A DNA stretch of 64,000 nt. Source: Hymenobacter sp. BT559 (lineage in GTDB: Bacteria > Bacteroidota > Bacteroidia > Cytophagales > Hymenobacteraceae). Under the pieces are notes generated by a model. The model was given only the letters and a program-made list of their open reading frames with translations. It did no database searches and was not told the origin of the DNA. The position numbers and the translations under genes were made by a program. The stretch spans positions 806,001 to 870,000 of the forward strand of contig NZ_JAELXV010000001.1 in assembly GCF_016427535.1 (NCBI RefSeq), given 5' to 3'. The stretch's first letter is position 1, and each line of letters opens with the position of its first letter. Of the stretch, positions 41,892 through 50,890 are shown piece by piece.

Positions 41892-43577
41892 GTGATTTTT
41901 AAGAACACGCTCTCCAATCTTACTCGCATACGCCAAGTGGCCGAGGTGCTGCTGCGCTATGGCTTCGAAGACGTCGTCACGAACACGCCCCTGCGCCGGC
42001 TCGTCAGCCAGAAGCGCCGCCTGCGCTGGCTCGAAGAAGACGAGCGCCCCGTGTTTGAGACCACGCGCTGGGAGCGTATTCGCCTTATTATTGAGGAGCT
42101 AGGGCCCACGTTCATCAAGCTGGCCCAGGCCCTGAGCAACCGCGCCGACCTGCTGCCCGAGGCGCTTATCGATGAGTTTGAAAAGCTGCAAAGCAATGTG
42201 CCGCCCTTCGCTGTAGGAGAGGCCCGCCAGCTTATCGAGCAGGAGCTGGGTCGCCCACTCACGGAGGTGTTCACCGAGTTTGACGACGCGCCTATTGGCT
42301 CGGCCAGCATTGGGCAGGTGCACCGGGCGCGCTTGCACGGCGGTGAAGAAGTGGTAGTCAAGATTCAGCGCCCCGGCGTGCGCGACAAGGTAGAAGGCGA
42401 CCTGCGCCTGCTGCACGAGCTGGTGCGCCTCACCGGCAATTTCTTGCGCAACCAAGGCCTCACCAACCCGCAGGACGTAGTAGACGCCTTCGAGCGCAGC
42501 ATGACCAAGGAGCTCGACTACACCCAGGAGGCGCGGGCTATGGAGCAGCTGCGCAAGCTCTACGAAAGCTACACCACCTTCTACATTCCCAAGGTTTACC
42601 GCGAGCTAAGCACCAGCAAGGTACTAGTAATTGAGTTTGTAAACGGCTGCAAAATAACCGATAAGGCGCAGTTGCTGGCCTGGGGCCTCAGCCCCGAAAC
42701 GGTGGCCGAAACCGGCATGGACATCTACCTAACTCAAATATTCGAGTTCGGATTCTTTCACGCTGACCCGCACCCCGGCAACGTGCTCGTGCGCCCCGAT
42801 GGCACGCTGGTGCTCATCGATTTTGGCATGGTGGGCAAGCTCACCAAGCAGCAGAAATACGCCTTTGCGGGCGTGTTCATCGGCATGGCCCGGCAAGATG
42901 CCCGCAGCATGGCGCTCAACTTTCGGCGCCTAGCCCTTAGCAGCGACATTCCCGATATGCGCGCCTTCGAGGCCGACCTAGGGTTGCTCATCGAAGACTT
43001 TGCCGTGCTCGATGTTAAAGATATGAGCATGAGCGACCTGGCCGATGCGCTACAGGGCGTCATCTACCGCTACAAGCTGCAAGTACCGGGCGCGATATTT
43101 CTCATTCTGCGGGCACTGGTTATCCTCGAAGGTATCGGCAAGGTGTTGCACCCCAACTTCAACACCTTCGAGTTTGTGCGGCCCTACGGGGCCAAAATTA
43201 TTCGCGAGCAGTACTCGCCCGAAAATATTCTCAGCGAGGCCGAATACACCGGCACGCAGCTGCTGGCGCTGCTCCAGACCCTACCCATCGACCTGCGCCA
43301 GATTATGCGCAAGGTCAGCAAGGGCGACCTGCGAGTGAAAGTCGAGCTGAGCGGCTACACCAGCCTGCTGCGCAAGGCCGATGAGCTGGTGGGCCGCACC
43401 ATCTTGGCGCTGCTGGCCCTAGGTAGCATTTTGTTCTCGGGCCTTAGCCTACTGGGGCACTACCCACCCCAGATGCTCTACTACCGCGGCCTACCCGTTA
43501 TCACGTGGTATAGCCTTGGGTTCAGCGTGTTTCTTATCCTCTTGCTCACGATGCCGCGCCGCCGCCCGCGCGAGTAG
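41892..43577 (+). CDS. AarF/UbiB-family atypical kinase (ABC1/ADCK)
   Basis: A 561-residue protein-kinase-like ATPase associated in other bacteria with quinone biosynthesis. Landmarks: GPTFIKLAQALSNRADLLP (68-86), the signature region where the usual KxGQ reads KLAQ (76-79); the GSASIGQVHRARL loop; VVVKIQRPGV with the ATP Lys; FHADPHPGNVLVR catalytic loop; DFGMVGKL metal site. Two membrane helices at the C-terminus (about 497-555) anchor it. Bacteroidota use menaquinone, so its substrate here is unclear. The start is GTG (41892), which gives the conserved-looking N-terminus. Confidence 0.9.
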   Translation: MIFKNTLSNLTRIRQVAEVLLRYGFEDVVTNTPLRRLVSQKRRLRWLEEDERPVFETTRWERIRLIIEELGPTFIKLAQALSNRADLLPEALIDEFEKLQSNVPPFAVGEARQLIEQELGRPLTEVFTEFDDAPIGSASIGQVHRARLHGGEEVVVKIQRPGVRDKVEGDLRLLHELVRLTGNFLRNQGLTNPQDVVDAFERSMTKELDYTQEARAMEQLRKLYESYTTFYIPKVYRELSTSKVLVIEFVNGCKITDKAQLLAWGLSPETVAETGMDIYLTQIFEFGFFHADPHPGNVLVRPDGTLVLIDFGMVGKLTKQQKYAFAGVFIGMARQDARSMALNFRRLALSSDIPDMRAFEADLGLLIEDFAVLDVKDMSMSDLADALQGVIYRYKLQVPGAIFLILRALVILEGIGKVLHPNFNTFEFVRPYGAKIIREQYSPENILSEAEYTGTQLLALLQTLPIDLRQIMRKVSKGDLRVKVELSGYTSLLRKADELVGRTILALLALGSILFSGLSLLGHYPPQMLYYRGLPVITWYSLGFSVFLILLLTMPRRRPRE

Positions 43578-43582
43578 CCAGG

Positions 43583-43939
43583 CTACTTAGTTACTTCTAT
43601 CCACGGAATATCCGGCTCGTCCAGCTTCGCGTTGGTCGGCTGAGGCAGCGTTTTAAACTCATCAAAGCAGACGCTTCGGCGTCCCTTAAACTTATTTTGT
43701 GGGTCTTGGATGATAACGATGTGGCCGAAGGTGCCATACTCCTTGCCCTCCCGCATTAGCGTGTGCTGCACGCCTAGGTCGGGTTTGTTCAGCACATTGG
43801 CGTAAACCAGCTGGCCTTGGTGAGTCGGGCTTTCGGCAAAGTAGAGCACGGTGCCTTCGATGTGGCCATTGCAGGGCTCGGCGCAGCCGGCGAGCAGGCT
43901 AGCTGCCAGCCCCAGCAAGCTCACTAAAATCGTTTTCAT
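43583..43939 (-). CDS. Small hypothetical lipoprotein
   Basis: A 118-residue lipoprotein: MKTILVSLLGLAASLLAGC with the lipid-attachment Cys at 19, then EPCNGHIEGTVLYFAE and a compact beta-rich domain ending in DEPDIPWIEVTK. Two further Cys (CNGH and SVCFDEF) could form a disulfide. No family recognised. ATG 43939 starts the signal; the longer frame to 44008 is not supported. Convergent with the AarF gene (5-nt gap). Confidence 0.72.
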   Translation of the reverse strand: MKTILVSLLGLAASLLAGCAEPCNGHIEGTVLYFAESPTHQGQLVYANVLNKPDLGVQHTLMREGKEYGTFGHIVIIQDPQNKFKGRRSVCFDEFKTLPQPTNAKLDEPDIPWIEVTK

Positions 43940-43988
43940 CACGGGAGGGTAAACTGTACTAGGCGTAAAGATGCTAGGTTTTAAAAGC

Positions 43989-44022
43989 AAAAGCGCTCCG
44001 GTAGTCAAACCGGAGCGCTTTT
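43989..44022 (-). terminator. Terminator of the accB-accC unit
   Basis: Perfect 14-bp stem AAAAGCGCTCCGGT / ACCGGAGCGCTTTT with a 6-nt loop, 17 nt after the accC stop on the minus strand. Confidence 0.88.
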
Positions 44023-44038
44023 ATTAAAGAGCGGGAAG

Positions 44039-45382
44039 CTACACCACCGAAAAATCAAACGACTCCAAAAACTTAGTCGTGAAATTTCCGGCTTTGAAAT
44101 CCTCGCTGTCCATCAAGGCTAAGTGAAAGGGAATGGTCGTTTTTACGCCTTCTACTACAAACTCGCTCAGGGCGCGCTTCATTTTCACGATGCACTCCTC
44201 GCGGGTTTGGGCCACGGTGATGAGTTTGGCAATCATCGAGTCGTAGTTGGGCGGAATCTGGTAGCCAGCATACACGTGCGTATCAACGCGCACGCCGTGG
44301 CCGCCAGGGATGTGCAGCGTGGTGATGCGGCCCGGCGCAGGGCGGAAACCGGCCCTAGGGTCTTCCGCATTGATGCGGCACTCCATAGCGTGCATCTTCG
44401 GGAAGTAGTTCTTGCCCGAAATCGGGATGCCTGCCGCTACCTTAATCTGCTCCTTAATGAGGTCATAGTTAATGATTTCCTCCGTCACCGGGTGCTCGAC
44501 CTGGATGCGGGTATTCATTTCCATGAAGTAGAAGTCGCGGTTGGCATCAACTAAGAACTCGATAGTGCCCACGCCCTCGTAGCCGATGGCCGACGCGCCT
44601 GCAATGGCCGCCGCACCCATGCGCTCGCGCAGGTCGTCAGTCATGAAGGGGGAGGGGGCTTCTTCTACCAGCTTCTGGTGGCGACGCTGAATCGAGCAGT
44701 CGCGCTCCGAGAGGTGGCACACGTGGCCAAACTGGTCGCCGCAAATCTGGATTTCGATATGGCGGGGCTCGACCACAAACTTCTCTAGGTACACGCCATC
44801 GTTGCCGAAGGCTGCTTTGGCCTCGGTGCGGGCATCGTCCCAGGCCTTTTGAAACTCGTCATCCGAGTTGATAATCCGCATGCCGCGCCCGCCGCCGCCG
44901 GCCGTGGCCTTCAGGATAACGGGGTACACGATTTCGGCCGCGATTTTCTTGCCCTGCTCCACCGAGTCTAGCAAGCCCTGCGAGCCGGGCACCACCGGTA
45001 CACCGGCCTCAATCATGGTCGCTTTGGCCGAAGCCTTGTCGCCCATGCGGTTAATCATATCGGGCGAAGCGCCGATAAACTTGATACCGTTTTCGGCGCA
45101 GATGCGCGAAAACTCCGAATTTTCGCTCAGAAAGCCATAGCCAGGGTGGATGGCATCGGCATTGGTAATCTCGGCGGCAGCAATAATATTCGGGATATTG
45201 AGGTAGCTGTCGCGGCTGGCAGGCGGCCCAATGCACACGGCCTCGTCGGCAAAGCGCACGTGCAGGCTTTCCTTGTCGGCAGTCGAATATACGGCCACCG
45301 TTTTGATGCCCATCTCGCGGCAGGTACGGATAACACGCAGGGCGATTTCGCCCCGGTTGGCAACTAGGATTTTATTAAACAT
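44039..45382 (-). CDS. accC: Acetyl-CoA carboxylase, biotin carboxylase subunit
   Basis: A 447-residue ATP-grasp enzyme that carboxylates biotin on AccB, the first step toward malonyl-CoA. Landmarks: N-terminal [33 protein letters not shown], the glycine-rich ATP loop [40 protein letters not shown] and [10 protein letters not shown]. Length is normal for AccC. It is the last gene of a conserved cluster running yceD-rpmF-plsX-fabH-efp-accB-accC. A 141-nt word-repeat hairpin separates it from accB. Confidence 0.97.
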   Translation of the reverse strand: MFNKILVANRGEIALRVIRTCREMGIKTVAVYSTADKESLHVRFADEAVCIGPPASRDSYLNIPNIIAAAEITNADAIHPGYGFLSENSEFSRICAENGIKFIGASPDMINRMGDKASAKATMIEAGVPVVPGSQGLLDSVEQGKKIAAEIVYPVILKATAGGGGRGMRIINSDDEFQKAWDDARTEAKAAFGNDGVYLEKFVVEPRHIEIQICGDQFGHVCHLSERDCSIQRRHQKLVEEAPSPFMTDDLRERMGAAAIAGASAIGYEGVGTIEFLVDANRDFYFMEMNTRIQVEHPVTEEIINYDLIKEQIKVAAGIPISGKNYFPKMHAMECRINAEDPRAGFRPAPGRITTLHIPGGHGVRVDTHVYAGYQIPPNYDSMIAKLITVAQTREECIVKMKRALSEFVVEGVKTTIPFHLALMDSEDFKAGNFTTKFLESFDFSVV

Positions 45383-45523
45383 AGGGGCTTGGGGGCTTGG
45401 GAACGTGGGAGCTTAGAATACTAGCGTATAGGGTAGGGGCTTAGGAAGTTGGGGACCTAGGGGCCTAGTAGCTACTACTAGCCAAGCCCCTAAGCCCCCA
45501 ACTTCTTCAGCCCTTAAGCTCCA
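45383..45523. repeat. Word-repeat inverted element between accC and accB
   Basis: Left side GGGGCTTGGGGGCTTGGGAA... and right side CCAAGCCCCTAAGCCCCCAA... are inverted variants of one another, each made from the repeated word GGGGCTT(A/G)GG. The right end reaches the accB stop codon (45524). The interior includes ACCTAGGGGCCTAG. Confidence 0.8.
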
Positions 45524-46054
45524 CTACTCAATCAGGAACAGCGGCTGGTCGTACTCCACGGGCGTGGCATTCTCCACGAGCACTTTCACGATGCGGCCGC
45601 TTTGCTCGGCTTCAATCTCGTTGAACAGCTTCATGGCCTCGATGATGCAGATAACCTGGCCTTTCTCCACCATGTCGCCTACCTGCACGAAGGCTGGCGC
45701 GTCGGGGCCGCTGCTGCGGTAGAAAGTGCCAATCATGGGCGACTTGAGCGGAGTGTGGGTGGCTGCCGGCGCGGCCGGGGCAGCTGCCGAAGTCGGCGTG
45801 GCAGTCGGCTGAGCAGCAGCTACCGCGGCTGGGGTAGCTGCGGGTGCCGGGGCTGGCGCGGCCACGGGCGCGGCGCTCATGCTCACCACCTGCTTGGTGG
45901 AGGGCTCGCGCTGCACCGAGATTTTAAACTCCTCGGTTTCAATATTTACTTTATTGAGGCCCGACTTGGCAATGAAGTCGAGTAGCTCCTGGAGTTCTTT
46001 GGCTTTCATGGCAGCGTCTTTTTTCGGCTGGTTTTTGGTAGATTCTTTCGACAT
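45524..46054 (-). CDS. accB: Acetyl-CoA carboxylase biotin carboxyl carrier protein
   Basis: A 176-residue BCCP. The N-terminal helical part ([35 protein letters not shown]) is followed by a long Ala/Pro linker and the biotinyl domain (about 100-176) with [14 protein letters not shown], where the Lys is biotinylated. It carries CO2 between AccC and the carboxyltransferase. Start: ATG 46054 gives a Lys-rich leader; ATG 46009 (MKAKEL) is an equally possible start by homology to short BCCPs. Encoded between efp and accC. Confidence 0.95.
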   Translation of the reverse strand: MSKESTKNQPKKDAAMKAKELQELLDFIAKSGLNKVNIETEEFKISVQREPSTKQVVSMSAAPVAAPAPAPAATPAAVAAAQPTATPTSAAAPAAPAATHTPLKSPMIGTFYRSSGPDAPAFVQVGDMVEKGQVICIIEAMKLFNEIEAEQSGRIVKVLVENATPVEYDQPLFLIE

Positions 46055-46146
46055 ATTTTTAAGCTATTAGCTGCTGACTACTAGCTGTTAGCCTTACTAA
46101 AGGCCGGAAGCTAACAGCCAGCGGCTAATAGCCAACAGCTTAAAAA
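46053..46146. repeat. Word-repeat inverted element between accB and efp
   Basis: TTTTTAAGCTATTAGCTGCT / AGCGGCTAATAGCC...AGCTTAAAAA form inverted arms, with inner AGCTGTTAGCC and GGAAGCTAACAGCC. The element ends 1 nt before the efp stop codon. It shares the words GTTAGC, GCTATTAGC and CCAACAGC with the element downstream of greA. Confidence 0.8.
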
Positions 46147-46147
46147 G

Positions 46148-46711
46148 CTACTTAACGCGCTCTACGTAAGAGTAATCACTGGTTTTAATGCGGATTTTGG
46201 TATCCTGGTCGATGAACAGGGGCACCTGAATACGGGCGCCGGTTTCCACGGTGGCGGGCTTCAGGGTGTTGGTGGCAGTATCGCCACGCAGGCCGGGCTC
46301 GGTGTACGTTACCACTAGGTCCACGGTGGTGGGCAGTTCGGCGGTGAGCGGCTGCTCGGTTTCGGCGTGGAACAGGATGGTTACGTCCTGGCCTTCCTTC
46401 ATGAGGTCGGCGAAGGGTACCATGGCTTCGGGCAGCACCACTTGCTCAAAGTCATCCTTGTTCATGAACGTGTAGCCGTAGTCGTCCTTGAAGAGGAACT
46501 GGTGGGGGCGCTGCTCTACGCGGGCCGTTTCTACTTTCACCCCCGCGTTGAAGGTGTTGTCGATGGTGCGGCCGGTTTTGATGTTGCGCATCTTAGTGCG
46601 TACAAAGGCAGGGCCTTTGCCCGGCTTCACGTGCTGGAAGTCGGTGATAACGTGCAGCTCGTTGTTGTAGTTAAGGACAAGCCCGTTGCGAAAGTCGGCG
46701 GTGGATGCCAT
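46148..46711 (-). CDS. efp: Elongation factor P
   Basis: A 187-residue three-domain beta protein that helps the ribosome through polyproline stretches. The N-terminal KOW-like domain carries the tip loop KPGKGPAFVRTK with the Lys at about 32 that is modified in other bacteria; the C-terminal OB domain ends in IRIKTSDYSYVERV. No EpmA/B/C or EarP modification gene is in the window. Located between fabH and accB as in many Bacteroidota. Confidence 0.96.
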   Translation of the reverse strand: MASTADFRNGLVLNYNNELHVITDFQHVKPGKGPAFVRTKMRNIKTGRTIDNTFNAGVKVETARVEQRPHQFLFKDDYGYTFMNKDDFEQVVLPEAMVPFADLMKEGQDVTILFHAETEQPLTAELPTTVDLVVTYTEPGLRGDTATNTLKPATVETGARIQVPLFIDQDTKIRIKTSDYSYVERVK

Positions 46712-46712
46712 T

Positions 46713-46797
46713 TTAGTTAAGAGTTAAAAGGTATGAATTAAGAGTTGAAGCTATGAATCCTACTAGCAAAAGTGCCAACTCTTAACTTAAGAATTAT
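46713..46797. repeat. Word-repeat inverted element between efp and fabH
   Basis: GTTAAGAGTTAAAAGG.../...CCAACTCTTAACTTAAGAATTA pair imperfectly; the word (T)TAAGAGTT recurs. The fabH stop codon (46787-46789) lies inside the right arm, so the last codons of fabH are element sequence. Confidence 0.75.
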
Positions 46798-47779
46798 ACG
46801 CCCATTTCACGTGCATGGCGCCCCAGGTAAAGCCACCTCCAAAAGCAGCTAGGATGAGATTGTCGCCTTTGTGAAGCTGTTTCTCAAAATCCCACAAGCA
46901 CAGCGGAATAGTGGCGCTGGTGGTATTGCCGTAGCGTTGAATGTTGAGCATCACCTTCTCGGGACCCACGCCCATGCGGTTGGCCGTAGCGTCGATGATG
47001 CGCTTGTTGGCTTGGTGAGGTACCAGCCAAGCAATGTCGTCGTGGCTCAGGTGCTGGCGGGCCATAACCTGCGCCGCTACATCGGCCATGTTCTTAACCG
47101 CGAATTTGAAAACCGTAGCGCCTTCTTGGTAGATAAAGTGCTCGCGGTTGGCGATGGTCTCGGCTGAGGGGGGGCGGCGGCTGCCACCTGCTTTCTGATG
47201 CAAAAACTGCTCGCCGCTGCCGTCGGTGCACAGCACCTGGTCGAGCACGCCGTAGCCTTCAAAGTTGGGTTCGAGCAACACTGCTGCCGCGCCATCGCCG
47301 AAAATGATGCAGTTAGAACGGTCGGTGTAGTCAACAATGGCCGACATCTTGTCGGCACCCACGATGACAACCTTCTTGTACGCACCGCTCTGGATAAACT
47401 GCGCACCCGTGGTAAGGGCAAACAAAAAGCTCGAGCACGCCGCATTCATATCGTAGCTGAACGCCTTGGTAATGCCGCACCCGTTAGAGATGATGTTGGC
47501 CGTGGCCGGAAATAGCAAATCGGGCGTCACGGTAGCGCAGATAAGCAAGTCTACCTCCTCGGGGCGGGTATTTGTTTTTTCGAGCAGCTGCTGCACCGCT
47601 TTAATGCCCATCACCGAACTACCCTGGTCCTTGCCCTTCAAGATGCGACGCTCCTTTATACCGGTGCGCGTCGTAATCCATTCGTCGGTAGTATCGACCA
47701 GTTGCTCTAGCTCCTGGTTGGTGAGCACGTAGTCGGGCACGTAGCCTCCGACTCCGGTAATGGCGGCGGTAATCTTCAT
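46787..47779 (-). CDS. fabH: Beta-ketoacyl-ACP synthase III
   Basis: A 330-residue enzyme that condenses acetyl-CoA (or a branched primer) with malonyl-ACP to start fatty-acid synthesis. Catalytic triad visible: Cys in [13 protein letters not shown], His in [12 protein letters not shown] and Asn in [12 protein letters not shown]. Start ATG 47779 ([16 protein letters not shown]); the frame continues to 47806 but this adds no homology. Downstream of plsX as in the standard cluster. Its final codons come from a word-repeat element. Confidence 0.96.
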   Translation of the reverse strand: MKITAAITGVGGYVPDYVLTNQELEQLVDTTDEWITTRTGIKERRILKGKDQGSSVMGIKAVQQLLEKTNTRPEEVDLLICATVTPDLLFPATANIISNGCGITKAFSYDMNAACSSFLFALTTGAQFIQSGAYKKVVIVGADKMSAIVDYTDRSNCIIFGDGAAAVLLEPNFEGYGVLDQVLCTDGSGEQFLHQKAGGSRRPPSAETIANREHFIYQEGATVFKFAVKNMADVAAQVMARQHLSHDDIAWLVPHQANKRIIDATANRMGVGPEKVMLNIQRYGNTTSATIPLCLWDFEKQLHKGDNLILAAFGGGFTWGAMHVKWAYNS

Positions 47780-47804
47780 GAGCGCAAAGGTGCGGCCCAA
47801 ACGC

Positions 47805-47832
47805 AAAAAGCCCGACCTAGGCCTGGCTTTTT
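47805..47832 (-). terminator. Hairpin after plsX, terminator-like
   Basis: AAAAAGCC / GGCTTTTT with a CCTAGG-containing inner part, just downstream of the plsX stop (47837) on the minus strand. It may reduce read-through into fabH. The T run is short. Confidence 0.65.
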
Positions 47833-47836
47833 CGAG

Positions 47837-48778
47837 TTAGGACTTGAAAGAGTCTTTGATTTGGTCTACGATGCCCGAATGAGCCATCTGGTAGCCCTGC
47901 ATCAGCATGTTACAAATAGCGAGCGGCGTACTTACGCCGTGGCCAATAATGGCGTTATCGTTGATGCCCAGAATGGGCGAGCCCCCGATGGTTTCGTAGT
48001 TTACTTTCTCAAAAAACTCATCGTTGAGGTTGCGCTGCACCATGATGTCGTACATCGACTCAGCCATTTTCAGCATCACGTTGCCCACGAAGCCATCGCA
48101 CACAATAACGTCGGCTTTGTCATTAAACAAGTCGCGGCCCTCAATATTGCCAATGAAGTGCACGTGGGGGTTCACTTTGAAGAGCTGGTGAGCTGCCTGA
48201 GTCACGGCCGAGCCCTTGCCTTCTTCCTCACCTAGGCTCATCAGGCCCACCTTAGGGCGGGCAATGCCGAGCACGTACTGAGCGTAGAGAGAGCCTAGCT
48301 CACCAAACTGCTCCAGCATCTCGGGTTTGCAATCGGCGTTAGCGCCCGCATCTACCAAAATACCGTAGCCGCCGGCCAGCTTGGGCACAAAGTTGGCAAT
48401 GGCCGGGCGCAGTACGCCTGCCACCGGCCGCACCGTAAACATGGCGCCTACTAGCATGGCGCCGGTATTGCCAGCCGAGCAAAAAGCATCAATTTCGCCA
48501 CTGTGCAGCATGCGATAGCCTACAGCAATGCTGCTATCCTGCTTTTGCTGGAAGGCTTTGGCCGGATGCTCACCCATCTCAATGACCTGAGTCGAGAAGA
48601 CGAGCTCTAGCGCAGCCGCAGCGGGGCCATACTGTTGGAGAAGTGGCCGTACCTCGGCTTCGGTGCCGATGAGTACCACCTGGGCTTTGCCGGCTAGGCG
48701 CTGGGCAGCCAGCACGGCACCAGCCACGGCAGCCTGGGGGGCAAAGTCGCCGCCCATAGCGTCGAGGGCAATTTTCAT
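47837..48778 (-). CDS. plsX: Phosphate acyltransferase PlsX
   Basis: A 313-residue cytosolic enzyme that makes acyl-phosphate from acyl-ACP for PlsY in phospholipid synthesis. Conserved opening MKIALDAMGGDFAPQAAVAG, then SAGNTGAMLVGAM, LVDAGANADCKPEML and VCDGFVGNVMLKMAE, ending in the typical VDQIKDSF. In the normal plsX-fabH order. Preceded by a GC-rich hairpin at 48832-48871. Confidence 0.96.
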   Translation of the reverse strand: MKIALDAMGGDFAPQAAVAGAVLAAQRLAGKAQVVLIGTEAEVRPLLQQYGPAAAALELVFSTQVIEMGEHPAKAFQQKQDSSIAVGYRMLHSGEIDAFCSAGNTGAMLVGAMFTVRPVAGVLRPAIANFVPKLAGGYGILVDAGANADCKPEMLEQFGELGSLYAQYVLGIARPKVGLMSLGEEEGKGSAVTQAAHQLFKVNPHVHFIGNIEGRDLFNDKADVIVCDGFVGNVMLKMAESMYDIMVQRNLNDEFFEKVNYETIGGSPILGINDNAIIGHGVSTPLAICNMLMQGYQMAHSGIVDQIKDSFKS

Positions 48779-48831
48779 GTACGCGGGAATAGGAAAGAAT
48801 CAGCCAGAAAGCGCAATGTGCGAAACCAAAC

Positions 48832-48871
48832 CGGGCCGGACTGCCAAGCTTAACTAGAGCAGTCCGGCCCG
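48832..48871 (-). terminator. GC-rich hairpin between rpmF and plsX
   Basis: Perfect 13-bp stem CGGGCCGGACTGC / GCAGTCCGGCCCG with a 14-nt loop. On the minus strand it is followed by GTTTGGTTTC, not a clean T run, so it may be a weak terminator or an mRNA-stabilising structure. Confidence 0.55.
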
Positions 48872-48900
48872 ATGGTACCGCGAAATAACAACGCTTTCGG

Positions 48901-49134
48901 CTATTCTTCGTCCGAACCCGTGTCGCCAGCGGCGGCCGGAGCAGCTACCGAGGTGTAGTTTTTGATAGCCAGCTGCCCATTGTGATACAGGTCACCATCG
49001 ACCACGTAGGCCTTGTGGCGCAGGTGCAACTCGCCCGTGTTGGGGCAGATGGTCACAGCTTTGGGGGTCAGTTTGTGGTGGCTACGGCGTTTGTCGCGGG
49101 TGGCAGTGGAGGTCCGGCGCTTAGGATGTGCCAT
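48901..49134 (-). CDS. rpmF: 50S ribosomal protein L32
   Basis: A 77-residue ribosomal protein: AHPKRRTSTATRDKRRSHHK at the N-terminus is the L32 signature. The zinc-ribbon of other bacterial L32 (two CxxC pairs) is lost: only one Cys remains, in ICPNTGELHLRHKAYVVDG, as in the zinc-free L32 variant of the phylum. An acidic Ala-rich tail (AAPAAAGDTGSDEE) extends the C-terminus. In the fixed order yceD-rpmF-plsX. Confidence 0.95.
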   Translation of the reverse strand: MAHPKRRTSTATRDKRRSHHKLTPKAVTICPNTGELHLRHKAYVVDGDLYHNGQLAIKNYTSVAAPAAAGDTGSDEE

Positions 49135-49145
49135 GGTCTTGGAAG

Positions 49146-49199
49146 AAAATTAGGAGTTAAGAATTAGGAATGATGAATTAGCACAGGGTCCTAATTCAG
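49146..49199. repeat. Short word-repeat element at the yceD stop
   Basis: Contains TTAGGAGTTAAGAATTAGGA and the opposed CCTAATTCAGG; the yceD stop codon (49191-49193) lies inside the right end. A shorter, degraded member of the class at 46713. Confidence 0.55.
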
Positions 49200-49730
49200 G
49201 TTTTTGAGAGCGGCCCAGCGGGGGTCGATGGGCTCGTCGTCATCGGGCTTCTCGTCGGCGGGCCGGGTCGAGAAAATGAGTTTGGTTTCTGCCTCGGGGT
49301 CGTCATCGGCTTCGTTCTGAAAGCGCGGATGCAGCTTTTTCATGGGCAAAGCCAGGCCGATATAGTCGTAGAGGTGCTGCGCAATATTGAGCAGCAGCGT
49401 GTCGGGCGTCACTTGCAGCACGTCGTCATCAAGCTCCTTAGGCTCGTCGCCGTAGCGCACAAGCAGCTGGTTGTCGATATCGAGGGGCTGGTCGTACTCA
49501 TCAAGGCTACGGTCGCAGGTGAGGCGTACGGTGCCCGTAATGTGCGAGTCGATGGTGATGAGGCGCTCGGTTTTATGGAGCGTTACGTTAGCGTGCAGGT
49601 TACCATCGGCAATAAACTCGCCTTTGGGGTCGAACTGCTCGAAAAAAGCACGCCCGAGCTCAAACGCAAAGTGATGCGTTTTAAGCGAAAGCCTAGCAAT
49701 AGGCAGGTCGAATTGGGGGTCGTTTTTCAC
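49191..49730 (-). CDS. DUF177 (YceD) protein, 23S rRNA accumulation-related
   Basis: A 179-residue protein of the DUF177/YceD family, which in other bacteria sits next to rpmF and affects 23S rRNA maturation. Family motif GTVRLTCDRSLDEYDQPLDI with the conserved Cys; acidic tail. First gene of the lipid/ribosome cluster, with a good promoter immediately upstream (49753-49784). Confidence 0.88.
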   Translation of the reverse strand: MKNDPQFDLPIARLSLKTHHFAFELGRAFFEQFDPKGEFIADGNLHANVTLHKTERLITIDSHITGTVRLTCDRSLDEYDQPLDIDNQLLVRYGDEPKELDDDVLQVTPDTLLLNIAQHLYDYIGLALPMKKLHPRFQNEADDDPEAETKLIFSTRPADEKPDDDEPIDPRWAALKNLN

Positions 49731-49752
49731 AGTTAGCCGAATTAACGGGGGG

Positions 49753-49784
49753 CAAAGGTACGGGTTTTTGTTGGCTTTATCAAG
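49753..49784 (-). promoter_or_regulatory. Bacteroidota promoter for the yceD-rpmF-plsX cluster
   Basis: On the minus strand: CTTG at 49784-49781, a 20-nt spacer and TACCTTTG at 49760-49753, followed by C. The start codon of yceD is about 23 nt further on. A near-consensus -33/-7 pair. Confidence 0.65.
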
Positions 49785-49837
49785 CCTGCCTAGGGCTATA
49801 GGTTCAGCCTCAGGCCGTTTTTAATCGAAAAGCAGCT

Positions 49838-50890
49838 TTAGCGCACCGAGCGTGGGTCGGCAGCCCCGAGCTGTCGGGCGCGCACTATATCGCAGGCTAG
49901 GTATACGGCCGCCCGGAACGAAGACGCATCGGCCGCAAATTTGCCCGCTAGGCCATAGGCAGTGCCGTGGTCGGGTGAGGTGCGTACCACTGGCAGGCCC
50001 GCCGTGAAATTAACGCCGCGCTCGAACGCCATGAGCTTGAAGGGAATAAGCCCTTGGTCGTGGTAGATGGACAAGGTGGCGTCGAACTGCCGGAATTGCC
50101 CGGTGCCGAAGTAGCCGTCGGCGGGGTAGGGGCCGAATACGAGGTGGCCATCGTGCTCGAACTGCCGAATGACGGGCGCTATTACGTCGTTTTCTTCGCG
50201 CCCTAGGAGGCCATTTTCACCCGCGTGGGGGTTGAGGCCAAGCACGGCCACTTTAGGTTTCTGGATACCAAAATCGTGCTGCAGTGACCGCAGCAGCAAC
50301 CGAATCTTCGTGCGCAGCAAGTCGGCGGTGAGGCGCGCCGACACGTCTTTGAGCGCGATGTGGCCGGTGGCAGTGGCGATACGTAAGTCTTGCTCCTCAT
50401 CGACTAGGAACATAAGACTGTCGGCGGCGCCAAAGTAGCTAGCCAGAAACTCGGTATGGCCGGGGTAGCGGAAGTCGTCGGACTGCGTGTTTTCCTTGCT
50501 GATGGGGGCGGTCACGATGGCGTCGAGCAGGCCGGCTTTGAGGTCGCGGCTGGCGGCCAGCAGGCTCTCACGGGCAGCCTGGCCACTGGCGGGCGAGGGC
50601 TGGCCGGGTGTGAGGTGAAAGTCCTCATCCCAGCACGTCACGGCATTGAGGCGGCCAGGGGCAATGTCGGCGGCATTGCGAAGCTGCCGGAAAGTGAGCG
50701 GCTCGGCGCCTTGCTCAACCGGAAACTCGTCGAAGAGTGCAGTTGCCATACCGTACACCACGGGCGTGCACTGCTGAAGCAAGCGCTCGTCGCGCAGGGT
50801 TTTATAAATAACCTCGGGGCCAATGCCGGCTAGGTCGCCCACCGAAAAGCCGAGGCGCGGAAGAGAGGATTTAGAAGGGGAGAGGCTCAT
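49838..50890 (-). CDS. pdxA: 4-hydroxythreonine-4-phosphate dehydrogenase
   Basis: A 350-residue NAD-dependent, metal-requiring dehydrogenase of pyridoxal phosphate synthesis. Entry motif LPRLGFSVGDLAGIGPEVIY; metal-binding His in PGHTEFLASYFG, NPHAGENGLLG and IYHDQGLIPFKL. Start ATG 50890 is in line with the usual N-terminus; a longer frame to 50914 exists. It is upstream of the yceD cluster on the same strand, with a separate promoter between. pdxJ is not in the window. Confidence 0.95.
   Translation of the reverse strand: MSLSPSKSSLPRLGFSVGDLAGIGPEVIYKTLRDERLLQQCTPVVYGMATALFDEFPVEQGAEPLTFRQLRNAADIAPGRLNAVTCWDEDFHLTPGQPSPASGQAARESLLAASRDLKAGLLDAIVTAPISKENTQSDDFRYPGHTEFLASYFGAADSLMFLVDEEQDLRIATATGHIALKDVSARLTADLLRTKIRLLLRSLQHDFGIQKPKVAVLGLNPHAGENGLLGREENDVIAPVIRQFEHDGHLVFGPYPADGYFGTGQFRQFDATLSIYHDQGLIPFKLMAFERGVNFTAGLPVVRTSPDHGTAYGLAGKFAADASSFRAAVYLACDIVRARQLGAADPRSVR

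Noticed and set aside
46148..46711. A neighbouring EF-P modification enzyme
   Set aside because: None of the genes in the window resembles EpmA, EpmB, EpmC or EarP.
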